DNA from: Intrasporangiaceae bacterium URHB0013
Lineage (GTDB): Bacteria > Actinomycetota > Actinomycetes > Actinomycetales > Dermatophilaceae
Length of the DNA: 64,000 nucleotides
NCBI GenBank assembly: GCA_000620545.1
Contig: JIBA01000013.1
Coordinates: 124,001-188,000, forward strand
Direction: 5' to 3'
The translations under genes were made by a program, and so were the position numbers. How positions within the stretch are numbered: the first letter of the stretch is position 1; each line of letters begins with the position of its first letter. The notes beneath the pieces are model-generated. The model was not told the origin of the DNA. It saw only the letters and a list, made by a program, of their open reading frames with translations, and did not search any database. Below are positions 34,587 through 43,370 of the stretch, piece by piece.

Positions 34587-36377
34587 TCACTGGTCGTTGA
34601 GGGGTGTCCGGGTGAGGTCATCGCCGAGGCCGGGCTCGCCGGTCGAGGTCGGCCGGCTCTCCGTCGGCCGCACGGCAGGGGCGACCTGGACGGCTGCCAC
34701 GTGTGCCGGCGCTCGGCTTCCGTCCACGTGTGCGGCTGGCTCGCCGACACGCGCGCGCAGATCGGCGGCCGACCAGGGACGGAAAGACTCCGCCGACGCC
34801 TCGTCCCAGAAGCCCTGGAAACGCGGCGCCGCCGTCCCGTCGATGAGCGCGCCGGGCGTCACGAAGTCATAGAACTCGCTGAAGGCCAGCGCCTGGAACT
34901 CGCTCACCCGTCGGACGGCGTGGTACGGACGCAGCTCGTTGCTGTGGTCCAGCCCCATGGCGGCGACCATCTCGGCGAGGGCGTGCACCGTGTTGCGGTG
35001 ATAGTTGTGCACGCGCGTCGCCTTGTCCGGCACGATCAAGGCCCGCTGCAGCTTGGCGTCCTGTGTGGTGACCCCGACGGGACACTTGTTGGTGTGGCAG
35101 CGCTGCGACTGGATGCAGCCGACCGCGAACATGAACGCGCGGGCCGAGTTGCACCAGTCCGCCCCCAGGGCCATCGAGCGGGCCATCGCCGATGCCGTCA
35201 CCATCTTGCCGCTGGCGCCGATCTTGACTCGGTCCCGGATGCCGGCGCCGACCAGCGTGTTCTGGACGACGAGCAGGCCCTCGTTCAGGGGCGCGCCGAG
35301 GGAGTCGGAGAACTCCAGGGGGGCCGCACCCGTGCCGCCCTCGCCACCGTCGACGACGATGAAGTCGGCGTAGATGCCGGTCTGGAGCATCGCCTTGACG
35401 ATTGCGGCGAACTCCCGGGGGTCCCCGACACAAAGCTTGAACCCGACCGGCTTCCCGCCGCTCAGCTCGCGCAGCTGGGCAATGAAGGCCACCATCTCCA
35501 GGGGCGTGGAAAAAGCCTTGTGGTACGTCGGCGAGAACACGTCCTGCCCCTGCGGGACCATCCGGGCCTCGGCGATCTCCGCGGTCACCTTCGCCGCCGG
35601 CAGGATGCCGCCGTGGCCCGGCTTGGCTCCCTGGGAGACCTTGATCTCGATCATCTTGACCTGGGGGAGGCTCGCGTTGGCGCGGAACGCCTCCGGGTCG
35701 AAGTCTCCGTTGGCGTCGCGACAGCCGAAGTAGCCGGTGCCGATCTGCCAGATGAGGTCGCCGCCGGCCTCCTTGTGGTACTTGGAGAGCCCGCCCTCGC
35801 CGGTGTCATGGGCGAAGCCCCCTGCCTTGGCTCCCTGGTTCATCGCCCGGACGGCTGCCTGGCCGAGGGCGCCGAAGCTCATGGCTGAGATGTTGAGCAC
35901 CGACGCCGAATAGGGCTGGGTGCACTGTGGCCCACCGATGATCACCCGCAGGTCAGCCTCGGGGTCCGCGACGATCGGCCTCGGGGAGATGGAGTGGTTC
36001 AGCCAGCTGTAGCCGGCTTCATAGACGTCGTGCTCGGTGCCGAACGGCTTCTTGTCTCCCACGCCCTTCGCCCGTTGGTAGATCACCGAGCGGGTGTCGC
36101 GGTCGAACGGGCGTCCGTCGGTGTCGTTCTCGACGAGGTACTGGTGAAGCTCCGGGCCCATGCCCTCCAGGAGGAACCGCATCCGACCCGCCAGAGGGTA
36201 GTTGCGCAGGATGCTGTGCCTCGGCTGGAAGAAGTCGTAGACGCCCAGCAGCGCCAGCGGCACGAAGAGGATCTCCAGGAGCCACCACCACGGGCTGACG
36301 AGCACCGCCAGCGGGATCACGAGCAGGGCGAGGACGATGACCGCCCACAGGGCTTTGGTGCGGATGCTTTCAATCAT
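34587..36377 (-). CDS. Membrane-anchored FMN/Fe-S glutamate-synthase-like protein
   Basis: Protein of 596 aa. Residues 8-47 hold two hydrophobic segments (LWAVIVLALLVIPLAVLV and LLEILFVPLALLGVYDFF). The rest matches the FMN-binding central domain of glutamate synthase: SAMSFGALGQAAVRAMNQGAK, GGILPAAKVT, the active-site-like DGGEGGTGAAPLEFSDS, and the [3Fe-4S] motif CIQSQRCHTNKCPVGV. There is no amidotransferase domain, so it is not a complete glutamate synthase. Known relatives have unclear electron-transfer roles. The C-terminal 60 residues are Pro/Ala-rich. AAGGAG precedes the ATG; it lies between an unknown gene and cydAB. Confidence 0.9.
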   Translation of the reverse strand: MIESIRTKALWAVIVLALLVIPLAVLVSPWWWLLEILFVPLALLGVYDFFQPRHSILRNYPLAGRMRFLLEGMGPELHQYLVENDTDGRPFDRDTRSVIYQRAKGVGDKKPFGTEHDVYEAGYSWLNHSISPRPIVADPEADLRVIIGGPQCTQPYSASVLNISAMSFGALGQAAVRAMNQGAKAGGFAHDTGEGGLSKYHKEAGGDLIWQIGTGYFGCRDANGDFDPEAFRANASLPQVKMIEIKVSQGAKPGHGGILPAAKVTAEIAEARMVPQGQDVFSPTYHKAFSTPLEMVAFIAQLRELSGGKPVGFKLCVGDPREFAAIVKAMLQTGIYADFIVVDGGEGGTGAAPLEFSDSLGAPLNEGLLVVQNTLVGAGIRDRVKIGASGKMVTASAMARSMALGADWCNSARAFMFAVGCIQSQRCHTNKCPVGVTTQDAKLQRALIVPDKATRVHNYHRNTVHALAEMVAAMGLDHSNELRPYHAVRRVSEFQALAFSEFYDFVTPGALIDGTAAPRFQGFWDEASAESFRPWSAADLRARVGEPAAHVDGSRAPAHVAAVQVAPAVRPTESRPTSTGEPGLGDDLTRTPLNDQ

Positions 36378-36433
36378 GGGGGTTCTCCTTGCTGGAACAG
36401 AGGTGGACCGGGCGTCCTGACAGGGGAGCCCGC

Positions 36434-37711
36434 TCAGTCGAAGACGTGGCCGTGCTCGTAGCGCTCGTCGGCACCCGCGGCTGCGGTGAGGGACGCGACG
36501 TTGTCACGCGTGAAGAACCCTTCGAAGTTGTGGCAGCGCTCGATGTACTCGGTGATCAGCAGCGAGTACGGCGAGCTCTTCGAGAAGATCTGCTTGAGGT
36601 TGGGATCGTCCTTGCACTCCCCGACGACCTTGGCGAGGAACGGAGTTCCCATCTCGGCCAGCTGGCGCACGACGTAGTCGACGTTCTTCTCGTCGGCGAC
36701 GTGCCCGTCGATGACGGCCATGGCCAGGTGATGCATCCGTCTGCCGAAGTTGCGCACGAAATCCTCGGTGGGCATGGGGAGGTTGTCGAACGAGTTCACG
36801 ATCGAGGGGGTGTTGTTGGCCGTGAACACCCGGGCGGGGGACTTCTTCTCGTCACCGATGTCCGGGTGCCGGGTGACGTTGGTCGACGAGTTCATCTCGT
36901 GGATGTTGTAGGCGCCCCAGAAGTAGTACGGCACCACGGTGAGGTACTCGAGCAGGGCGTGCTCCCGGTCGCCGGCGAGGATGCGGGTTGCGGCGTGGTC
37001 GACCCCGAGCACCAGTCCCTTGACGCCGTGCTCGCTCTGCAGCGCATCGGCCCGGTCGAGCTTGCCGCGCTCGTCGGCGGTGAGGTTGATCGACTCACCC
37101 AGCCCGAGCGCGTCGAGGTCGTCCAGGTCGACGTCGACGTAGCCGACGCGGTTGTAGGTGAAGTCGGACATGAACGTGAACGTGAGGTTCTTGTTGGTGT
37201 AGAACGCGTTGACTGTGTCACCGGGGTAGGCGAAGCGGATGTTCTGCGGCTCCAGGGCGTCGCGGACCGCCTGCGTCGACTGTGCCTGGTAGACCTCGCC
37301 GATGTAGCGGGCGTTCGGCTTCCGGCGGGCCAGCGGGTAGAGCATGTTCCAGCGGGTGATGTTGTCCACGTAGTCGGCGGTGAGGGGCTCGAGGACGATG
37401 AGCCGCGGGTACTCCGGCTGGGACTGCAGGACGTACACCTTGTGCGTGTCGGTGAGGCGAGCAGTCTGGAAGCGGTAGGGGCCCATGGCGGCGAGCTCGG
37501 CCATGTAGTCCACGCCGTCGCCGTGCTCCACCTGCACGACCAGCGCCGCCATCGGGCCGACGAGCTGGTCCAGGCCGGACTTCTCGCGTCGTTCGTAGAC
37601 CCGCGGGAGGTACTCCTCGAAGAACTCCGAGTTCTTCTTGTCGCCCATCGGTACGTAGGTGGCGAGGTCGAGCTTGTCGCCCATCGCTTCGTGGGTGGCG
37701 AGATCGGTCAT
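36434..37711 (-). CDS. Conserved-looking 425-aa protein of unknown function
   Basis: I do not recognise this protein. It is soluble, 425 aa, acidic and well ordered in composition. The N terminus has a short duplication, DLATHEAMGDKL then DLATYVPMGDKK. Central motifs are DYVDNITRWNMLYPLARRKPN, FAYPGDTVNAFYTNKNLTFT, YYFWGAYNIHEMNSSTN and RRMHHLAMAVIDGHVADEKN. The histidine-rich NFGRRMHHLAMAV and HDD-like pieces could bind a ligand or metal. It starts the unknown-gltS-cydAB operon, 56 nt before the FMN protein. AGGGAC lies 8 nt before the ATG; longer upstream frames are poorly coding. Confidence 0.85.
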   Translation of the reverse strand: MTDLATHEAMGDKLDLATYVPMGDKKNSEFFEEYLPRVYERREKSGLDQLVGPMAALVVQVEHGDGVDYMAELAAMGPYRFQTARLTDTHKVYVLQSQPEYPRLIVLEPLTADYVDNITRWNMLYPLARRKPNARYIGEVYQAQSTQAVRDALEPQNIRFAYPGDTVNAFYTNKNLTFTFMSDFTYNRVGYVDVDLDDLDALGLGESINLTADERGKLDRADALQSEHGVKGLVLGVDHAATRILAGDREHALLEYLTVVPYYFWGAYNIHEMNSSTNVTRHPDIGDEKKSPARVFTANNTPSIVNSFDNLPMPTEDFVRNFGRRMHHLAMAVIDGHVADEKNVDYVVRQLAEMGTPFLAKVVGECKDDPNLKQIFSKSSPYSLLITEYIERCHNFEGFFTRDNVASLTAAAGADERYEHGHVFD

Positions 37712-38144
37712 GATTGGTGGTCCCTTCGCTGACGACTGACTCTTGCTCTTGCTGTTGCCCCGTACGCTCCTGGCGAGATGCGCGGTGTCCGTTCGTGATG
37801 GCACCCAGACCGAGGGTCGCGACGACCGACACTCGGGAGTGCGTCCTGGACGGAGGCCCAGCGGCCCGAAGCCAGATGACGTCTCATGAGCGCCTGATTT
37901 CGTCGTGGAGGACGGATGCCGGGTGTGGCTACCGCGCGGTCGCGGCACATCGCTGGTGAGATCCGCCGCAACGCTCGTGGTGCGCAATGCGGTAAACGAG
38001 CCTCCCGGCCTCGGTCACCACGTGAACGCTAGAACCGTGCGTGCTGACCGCGCATCACCTCTCTCGGGTGATGCTCGCCGCCACGTGGTGTGGTCGGGTG
38101 TTGACGTCGGGTCCCAATGTGCTCAGCCGGGAGGAAGCAACACC
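37712..38144. promoter_or_regulatory. Divergent control region of the redox island
   Basis: A 433-bp gap between two operons transcribed apart: unknown-gltS-cydAB to the left and maeA-poxB-ndh to the right. It holds several symmetrical elements: CACCACGTG at 38016, CACGTGGTG at 38082, and the hairpin/operator at 38052-38074. No protein gene is convincing. Joint control by a redox or oxygen regulator is an inference from layout. Confidence 0.55.
38052..38074. promoter_or_regulatory. 8-bp inverted repeat, candidate operator
   Basis: GCATCACC and GGTGATGC are perfect arms around a 7-nt spacer, 71 nt before the malic enzyme ATG. The position fits a repressor site near the promoter. Confidence 0.4.
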
Positions 38145-39857
38145 ATGACGTCCACCAACTTCACCGTCGGCAACGGACCAGACGGAGCCCGCCACGTGCA
38201 GATCCATGCGCGGGGGCTCGCCGTCCTCGACGACCCGGAGGTCAACCGTGGCACGGCCTTCACGATGGCTGAGCGAGACGAGCTGGGCCTGCACGGCCTG
38301 CTGCCGTCGGCCACGGAGACGATCGTCCAGCAGACGGATCGCTGTTACGAGCAGTTCAAGGCCAAGGGGTCCGACGTCGAGAAGTGGGTCTTCCTGTCAC
38401 AGCTGCACGACAGCAACGAGGTGCTCTTCTACCGGCTGGTGGGGGAGCACGTGCACGAGATGCTGCCGATCGTCTACACGCCCACGGTGGGCGCGGCCAT
38501 CGAGCAGTTCAGCCACCTGTTCCGCCGCCCGCGCGGGGTGTTCCTCACCATCGAGGACGTCGACGGCATCGACAGAGCCATCGAAGCCACCGGACTGGGC
38601 CCTGACGACATCGACCTGGTGGTCGCCTCCGACGCCGAAGCCATCCTCGGCATCGGCGACTGGGGCGTCGGGGGGATCGACATCTCGATCGGGAAGCTGG
38701 CCGTCTACACGGTTGCCGCCGGCATCGACCCCCGTCGCGTCCTCGCGGTGGGCCTCGACGTGGGCACCAACCGCGAGTCGCTGCTCAACGACCCCCGCTA
38801 CCTCGGACTGCGTCGCTCCCGAGTGCGCGGGGCGGAGTACGACGCGTTCATCGACGCCTACGTGGCCAGCGCCTCCGCCCGTTTCCCGAGGGCGATCCTG
38901 CACTGGGAGGACTTCTCCGGTCCGAGCGCACGCGGGATCCTCGCCCGGTACGGCGACACCCTGTGCACCTTCGACGACGACATCCAGGGCACTGCCGCGG
39001 TGGGCCTCGCCTGCGTGCTGGCCGGGGTCCGCGTCTCGGGCGGGAGGTTGGTCGACCAGCGGATCGTGGTCTTCGGTGCCGGCTCGGCCGGCGTCGGGAT
39101 CGCCGACCTCATCGCGCTGGCGATGACGGAGGACGGCCTCAGCGTCGAGGAGGCGGCCGGTCGGATCTACCTGCTCGACCGTCCGGGTCTGCTCACCACC
39201 GACATGACGGACCTCTACGACTACCAGCGGCCGTACGCCAAGGACCCTGCCGCGGTCGCCGAGTGGCGCACGGCGGACGGCCGGCTGGGGTTGCAGGAGG
39301 TCGTCGACAACCTCCACCCGACGATGCTCGTCGGCACGTCGGGGGTCACCGGTGCCTTCGACGAGAAGGTCATCCGCTCGATGCACGAGCACTGCGAGCG
39401 ACCGATCATCCTGCCGATGTCCAACCCCACCGTGCTCGCCGAGCAGACGCCGGAGAACCTGCTGGCCTGGACCGACTGGGCGGCCCTGGTCGCGACGGGT
39501 AGCCCCTTCGGCCCGGTCGAGCGAGACGGCACGACCTACCGCATCGGCCAGGCCAACAACGCGCTGATGTTCCCGGGCCTCGGCCTCGGGGTGATCGTCT
39601 GTCGGGCCGCCACGATGCCGCCCTCGCTGTTCATCGCGGCGGCGCGGGCCCTCGCCAAGCTGGCCGATCCCACGGATCCCGCGAAGGGTTTGCTGCCGGA
39701 CATCTCACGGCTTCGTGAGGTCTCAGCCACCGTGGCCGTTGACGTCATCACCACCGCGATCGCGGCCGGCATCGCGCAGGTCAAGGTCGACGACCCGATA
39801 GAGGCGGTCCACGAGGCCATGTGGCAGCCCGACTACCTCCCGATCACGCCGCGGTAG
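38145..39857 (+). CDS. maeA: NAD-type malic enzyme
   Basis: Cytoplasmic enzyme (570 aa) converting malate to pyruvate and CO2. It matches the long NAD-malic enzyme class: LPIVYTPTVGAAIEQFS, RRPRGVFLTIEDVDGID, AVGLDVGTNRESLLNDPRY, the metal-site FDDDIQGTAAVGLACVLAG, and the nucleotide fold VVFGAGSAGVGIADLI. The ATG has GGAGG 9 nt upstream. It leads an operon with poxB (31 nt) and ndh, so the pyruvate made can be oxidised at once by PoxB. Cofactor preference (NAD versus NADP) cannot be settled from sequence. Confidence 0.93.
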   Translation: MTSTNFTVGNGPDGARHVQIHARGLAVLDDPEVNRGTAFTMAERDELGLHGLLPSATETIVQQTDRCYEQFKAKGSDVEKWVFLSQLHDSNEVLFYRLVGEHVHEMLPIVYTPTVGAAIEQFSHLFRRPRGVFLTIEDVDGIDRAIEATGLGPDDIDLVVASDAEAILGIGDWGVGGIDISIGKLAVYTVAAGIDPRRVLAVGLDVGTNRESLLNDPRYLGLRRSRVRGAEYDAFIDAYVASASARFPRAILHWEDFSGPSARGILARYGDTLCTFDDDIQGTAAVGLACVLAGVRVSGGRLVDQRIVVFGAGSAGVGIADLIALAMTEDGLSVEEAAGRIYLLDRPGLLTTDMTDLYDYQRPYAKDPAAVAEWRTADGRLGLQEVVDNLHPTMLVGTSGVTGAFDEKVIRSMHEHCERPIILPMSNPTVLAEQTPENLLAWTDWAALVATGSPFGPVERDGTTYRIGQANNALMFPGLGLGVIVCRAATMPPSLFIAAARALAKLADPTDPAKGLLPDISRLREVSATVAVDVITTAIAAGIAQVKVDDPIEAVHEAMWQPDYLPITPR

Positions 39858-39887
39858 CAGGCCCGGGACCGAGACAGGAGCACGAGC

Positions 39888-41630
39888 ATGGCGCAGACGG
39901 TGGCAGAGATCCTCGTCGACCAGATGGTCGAGGTCGGGATCCGGAAGGTGTACGGCATCGTGGGTGACTCGGCGAACCCCATCGTCGACGCCCTCCGCAG
40001 GCATGAGTCGGACATCGAGTTCATCCATGTCCGCAACGAGGAGGCCGGAGCCTTCGCGGCCGGTGCCGATGCGCAGATCTCCGGCCGTCCGACCGCGGTC
40101 CTCGGGTCCTCTGGACCGGGGAGCCTGCACCTGGTCAACGGCCTCTACGACTGCCAGCGCAACGCAGCTCCCGTGTTCGCGATCGCCACCCACATCCCGA
40201 GCACGGAGATCGGCAGCGGGTACTTCCAGGAGACCAACCCCGAGGCGATCTTCTCCGGTTGCACGAACTACGTCGCGCTCATCTCCACGCCCGGCCAGAT
40301 GCCACGCGTGTCCGAGCTCGCGCTGCAGGCCGCCATCCTCGAGCGCGGCGTCGGCATGGTGATCCTGCCGGGTGATGTGGCGGCTCAGACCGTGGACCAC
40401 CCGATGCTGGGCCACCCGGTGCTCACCGACCGCCCGCTGATCCGGCCCAGTGACGAGGCACTCGAGAAGGCAGTGAGGCTGATCGCGGGGGCCAAGAAGA
40501 TCGCGATCCACGGCGGCGAAGGCACCCGCACGGCGCGCGAGGAGGTGCTGAGCCTCTCGGAGACCCTCCTGGCCCCCATCTCCTTCGCCTACCGCGGCAA
40601 GGACGTGCTCGAGGCCGACAACCCGTCCGGGGTCGGGATGACAGGGCTGCTCGGCTGGGGTGGGGCGACGGAGGCGCTGGCCGAGTGCGACCTGCTCCTG
40701 ATGCTCGGCACCGACTTCCCGTACCACGCGTTCCTGCCGTCGGGTAAGGCGATCATCCAGGTCGACGACAAGCCGCTGCACCTCGGCCGCCGGGCCGCCG
40801 TCGACCTGGGTCTGGTGGGAGACGTCGGCGAGACGCTGCGCGCGTTGATTCCCCTCCTGGAGAAGCGGACCGACTCGCACTTCCTCGACGAGGTGGTCAA
40901 GCACCACCACAAGATGGTCAAGGGGATCCAGACGTACGTCACCCACGAGGGCGGCGGCGAAGGGCTGCGCCCCGAGATGGTGGCCACCGCGCTGAGCGAC
41001 CTCGCGGAGGACGACGCCGTCTTCACGGTCGACACGGGGATGTGCAACGTGTGGGGCGCCCGCTACCTCCAGATGAAGGCCGGTCGCCGGATCCTCGCGT
41101 CGTTCAGCCACGGGTCGATGGCCAACGCGCTCCCACAGGCCCTGGGCGCGAAGGTCGGGTCTCCCGGTCGCCAGGTCATCGCGCTGTGCGGGGACGGTGG
41201 TCTGTCGATGCTGATGGGTGAGCTGCTGACGGCCGCCGGACTCGACATCCCGGTCAAGCTGATGGTCTTCAACAACTCCACGCTGGGCATGGTCAGGGCC
41301 GAGATGATGGTGGTCGGGTACCAGCCGTGGGGGACCGACGTGAAGAACCCCGACTTCGGTGCGGTCGCCTCGGCCGTGGGGCTGCACGGCGAGCGGGTCG
41401 AGCACGCCGCCGGCATCCGCCCGGCCATCGAACGGGCGTTCGCGCATCCCGGCCCGGCGCTCATCGACTTCGTGACCGACCCGCGGGCTCTGGCCGTCCC
41501 GCCGCACACGACCGTCGAGGAGGTGCGAGGCTTCGCCCTGACCACCGGCAAGCTCGTCTTCAGCGGTGACTTCGCGGAGGCCTGGGGTCAGGCCCGGTCC
41601 AACATCCGCGACGTCGGCCAAGCACTGTGA
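39888..41630 (+). CDS. poxB: Pyruvate:quinone oxidoreductase (PoxB-type)
   Basis: Thiamine diphosphate and FAD enzyme (580 aa) oxidising pyruvate to acetate and CO2 while reducing menaquinone at the membrane. Motifs: RKVYGIVGDSANPIVDALRR, the ThDP glutamate region HVRNEEAGAFAAGADAQISG, GPGSLHLVNGLYDC, and the ThDP/Mg motif CGDGGLSMLMGE through VFNNSTLGM. Length and ends match PoxB; acetolactate synthase is less likely because the C-terminal tail (VRGFALTTGKLVFSGDFAEAW) is of the lipid-binding type. It is the middle gene of the operon. Confidence 0.92.
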   Translation: MAQTVAEILVDQMVEVGIRKVYGIVGDSANPIVDALRRHESDIEFIHVRNEEAGAFAAGADAQISGRPTAVLGSSGPGSLHLVNGLYDCQRNAAPVFAIATHIPSTEIGSGYFQETNPEAIFSGCTNYVALISTPGQMPRVSELALQAAILERGVGMVILPGDVAAQTVDHPMLGHPVLTDRPLIRPSDEALEKAVRLIAGAKKIAIHGGEGTRTAREEVLSLSETLLAPISFAYRGKDVLEADNPSGVGMTGLLGWGGATEALAECDLLLMLGTDFPYHAFLPSGKAIIQVDDKPLHLGRRAAVDLGLVGDVGETLRALIPLLEKRTDSHFLDEVVKHHHKMVKGIQTYVTHEGGGEGLRPEMVATALSDLAEDDAVFTVDTGMCNVWGARYLQMKAGRRILASFSHGSMANALPQALGAKVGSPGRQVIALCGDGGLSMLMGELLTAAGLDIPVKLMVFNNSTLGMVRAEMMVVGYQPWGTDVKNPDFGAVASAVGLHGERVEHAAGIRPAIERAFAHPGPALIDFVTDPRALAVPPHTTVEEVRGFALTTGKLVFSGDFAEAWGQARSNIRDVGQAL

Positions 41631-41690
41631 CCCCGCCCAGGACCATGACGCCCACTCGGACGGGAAGCTCCACGCCACCGGAGGCGACAG

Positions 41691-43004
41691 ATGGCTGAAC
41701 GGGTCCTCGTCCTCGGAGGTGGCCTCGCCGGGGTCGCCTGCGCACTGGAGCTGGGCGACAAGGGGGTCGACGTGACCCTGGTCGACCGGAACGACTATCA
41801 CCAGTTCCAGCCTCTGCTCTACCAGGTCGCCAGCTCCCAGCTGCCCGCCGAGGACATCGCCCGCCCGCATCGCGCCATCTTCCGCGAGCACGCCACGGTC
41901 GAGGTCGTCAACGCAGGCGTTTCCAGGGCCGACCTGTCCACCCGCAGCCTCACGCTCGAGGACGGCAGCACGCTGCAGGGCTCGCACCTGGTGCTGGCCG
42001 CGGGTGCCCGGCCCAACTTCTTCGGCGTGCCCGGCGCGGCCGAGCACGCCTTTCCCCTGTACTCGGTGGCGGACGCCGAACGCCTCCGTCTCCACCTCCA
42101 GCGGCTCCTGGAGGACGCCATCGACCAGGGGTCCGCGATGCAGCCCGGACAGCTCGACGTCGTCGTGGTCGGAGGTGGCCCGACCGGGGTCGAGACCACC
42201 GGGGCCCTGGCCGAGCTGATGCTGGCGCTGCGCAAGAGCGGACGTCTCACGCGACCGGGTCAGATCACCCTCGTCGACCGGGGTGACGCACTGCTGGCAC
42301 AGTTCTCCAGCAAGGCACACTCGTATGCCGCCGCCCGGCTGGCCAAGGCGGGCGCCGTCGTCAGGTTGGGGGTCGGCGTCGCGGCCGTCAAGCCAGATGG
42401 TGTCGTGTTCGACGACGGGACGCAGATCAGCACCCCGACCGTCATCTGGGGCGGCGGTGAGTCCGGAGCGACGGTGGCGCAGTCCGCCGGCCCGGCCCCG
42501 GGACGAGGTGGGCGCATCGACGTGCTGCCGGACCTCTCGGTGGCCGGTTACCCGGGGTGCTACGTCGTGGGCGACGTGGCTAACATCCCCGACCCCACGT
42601 CGCCGGGGGCGTCACTGCCGCAGCTGGGCTCGGTGGCGCAGCAGTCGGGGAAGTGGGCTGCTGAGAACATCGTCCGGGCCCGGAACGGGACGCCGACATC
42701 GCCGTTCGTCTACAAGGACAAGGGGATCATGGCGATGATCGGTCGCAACGCGGCCGTCGCCGAGGTCGGCAAGCACCGTCACCAGGTGGAGGGCCCTCTC
42801 GCGTTCGCTGCCTGGCTCGGGGTCCACGCGATGCTCCTGAGCGGTGTGCACAGCAAGACCGACGCCTTCATCACCTGGGCCTGGGACTACTTCGACCGCG
42901 ATCACGCGGCCACCATCGAGGCTTCGGCGAACCCTCATCGGGTGGCGTGGGCCGACCACGGCGAGGACGTACCCCACATCGTGCTGGAACGAGTCAGCCC
43001 CTGA
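41691..43004 (+). CDS. ndh: Type II NADH dehydrogenase (NDH-2)
   Basis: Membrane-associated FAD enzyme (437 aa) that passes electrons from NADH to menaquinone without pumping protons. Two Rossmann motifs are seen: VLVLGGGLAGVACALEL at the start and VVVVGGGPTGVETTGALAE near residue 160. The quinone-side motif NDYHQFQPLLYQVASSQL and the late FAD motif GCYVVGDVANIPD are typical of NDH-2. The gene is 60 nt after poxB and completes a malate-to-quinone module beside cytochrome bd. Confidence 0.92.
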   Translation: MAERVLVLGGGLAGVACALELGDKGVDVTLVDRNDYHQFQPLLYQVASSQLPAEDIARPHRAIFREHATVEVVNAGVSRADLSTRSLTLEDGSTLQGSHLVLAAGARPNFFGVPGAAEHAFPLYSVADAERLRLHLQRLLEDAIDQGSAMQPGQLDVVVVGGGPTGVETTGALAELMLALRKSGRLTRPGQITLVDRGDALLAQFSSKAHSYAAARLAKAGAVVRLGVGVAAVKPDGVVFDDGTQISTPTVIWGGGESGATVAQSAGPAPGRGGRIDVLPDLSVAGYPGCYVVGDVANIPDPTSPGASLPQLGSVAQQSGKWAAENIVRARNGTPTSPFVYKDKGIMAMIGRNAAVAEVGKHRHQVEGPLAFAAWLGVHAMLLSGVHSKTDAFITWAWDYFDRDHAATIEASANPHRVAWADHGEDVPHIVLERVSP

Positions 43005-43025
43005 ACGTCGGACGACTCCTGCGTG

Positions 43026-43235
43026 TCACTCGTCTGACGGGCGCTCCTCCTCCTGGGACTCGAGCACTTCGGCGTCTGAGTGCTCGGGCCGTTGCGCGGA
43101 CGGCTCGCCGGAGTCGTCCCGAGCTTCCGACCCGTCGGGTCTGCCCTCGTCCGGCGCCGTCATCGTCGCGTCGGTGTCAGGGTCGGCGTCAGGGTCGTAG
43201 TCGGCGGTGCTGTCCCGAGTCGTGTCGTCGCTCAT
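43026..43235 (-). CDS. Small acidic hypothetical protein
   Basis: Protein of 69 aa, highly acidic, with many Asp, Glu, Ser and Pro residues (DYDPDADPDTDATMTAPDEG) and almost no hydrophobics, so probably disordered. No family is recognised. The ATG at 43235 is the sensible start; a longer frame to 43271 is possible. Third-position GC supports coding, but with such composition the evidence is modest. Confidence 0.5.
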   Translation of the reverse strand: MSDDTTRDSTADYDPDADPDTDATMTAPDEGRPDGSEARDDSGEPSAQRPEHSDAEVLESQEEERPSDE

Positions 43236-43271
43236 GCCGGGGGCATACCCGACGCCGCCACCCTCAACCAT

Positions 43272-43287
43272 GGCGCGCCGGCGCGCC
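43272..43287. repeat. 16-bp GC palindrome
   Basis: GGCGCGCC occurs twice in direct tandem, giving a perfect self-complementary 16-mer. It lies between the acidic protein and the terminator-like hairpin. Confidence 0.6.
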
Positions 43288-43315
43288 GGCGAACGGCACG
43301 CGTGATCGCTCGTCA

Positions 43316-43341
43316 GGCCTGCGTCGACGGCGACGCAGGCC
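43316..43341 (-). terminator. Strong terminator-like hairpin
   Basis: A perfect 11-bp stem (GGCCTGCGTCG / CGACGCAGGCC) closes a 4-nt loop, 30 nt after the DUF6766 stop on the minus strand. It has no U run. It probably ends the lipoprotein-peptide-DUF6766 transcript. Confidence 0.65.
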
Positions 43342-43370
43342 GGCTCGATGACGCGCGCCGCCAGCAGGCC

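Noticed and set aside
33531-35888. A 785-codon plus-strand frame opposite cydA and the glutamate-synthase-like gene
   Set aside because: It is antisense to two certain genes and has no protein-like pattern.
38016-38031. A possible Rex-type site (TGTGAAC pattern) at ACGTGAACGC
   Set aside because: Only one half-site is seen; the partner half-site TTCACA is missing.
39723-42320. An 865-codon minus-strand frame opposite poxB and ndh
   Set aside because: It is explained by GC-skewed third positions of two confident plus-strand genes; no family features seen.
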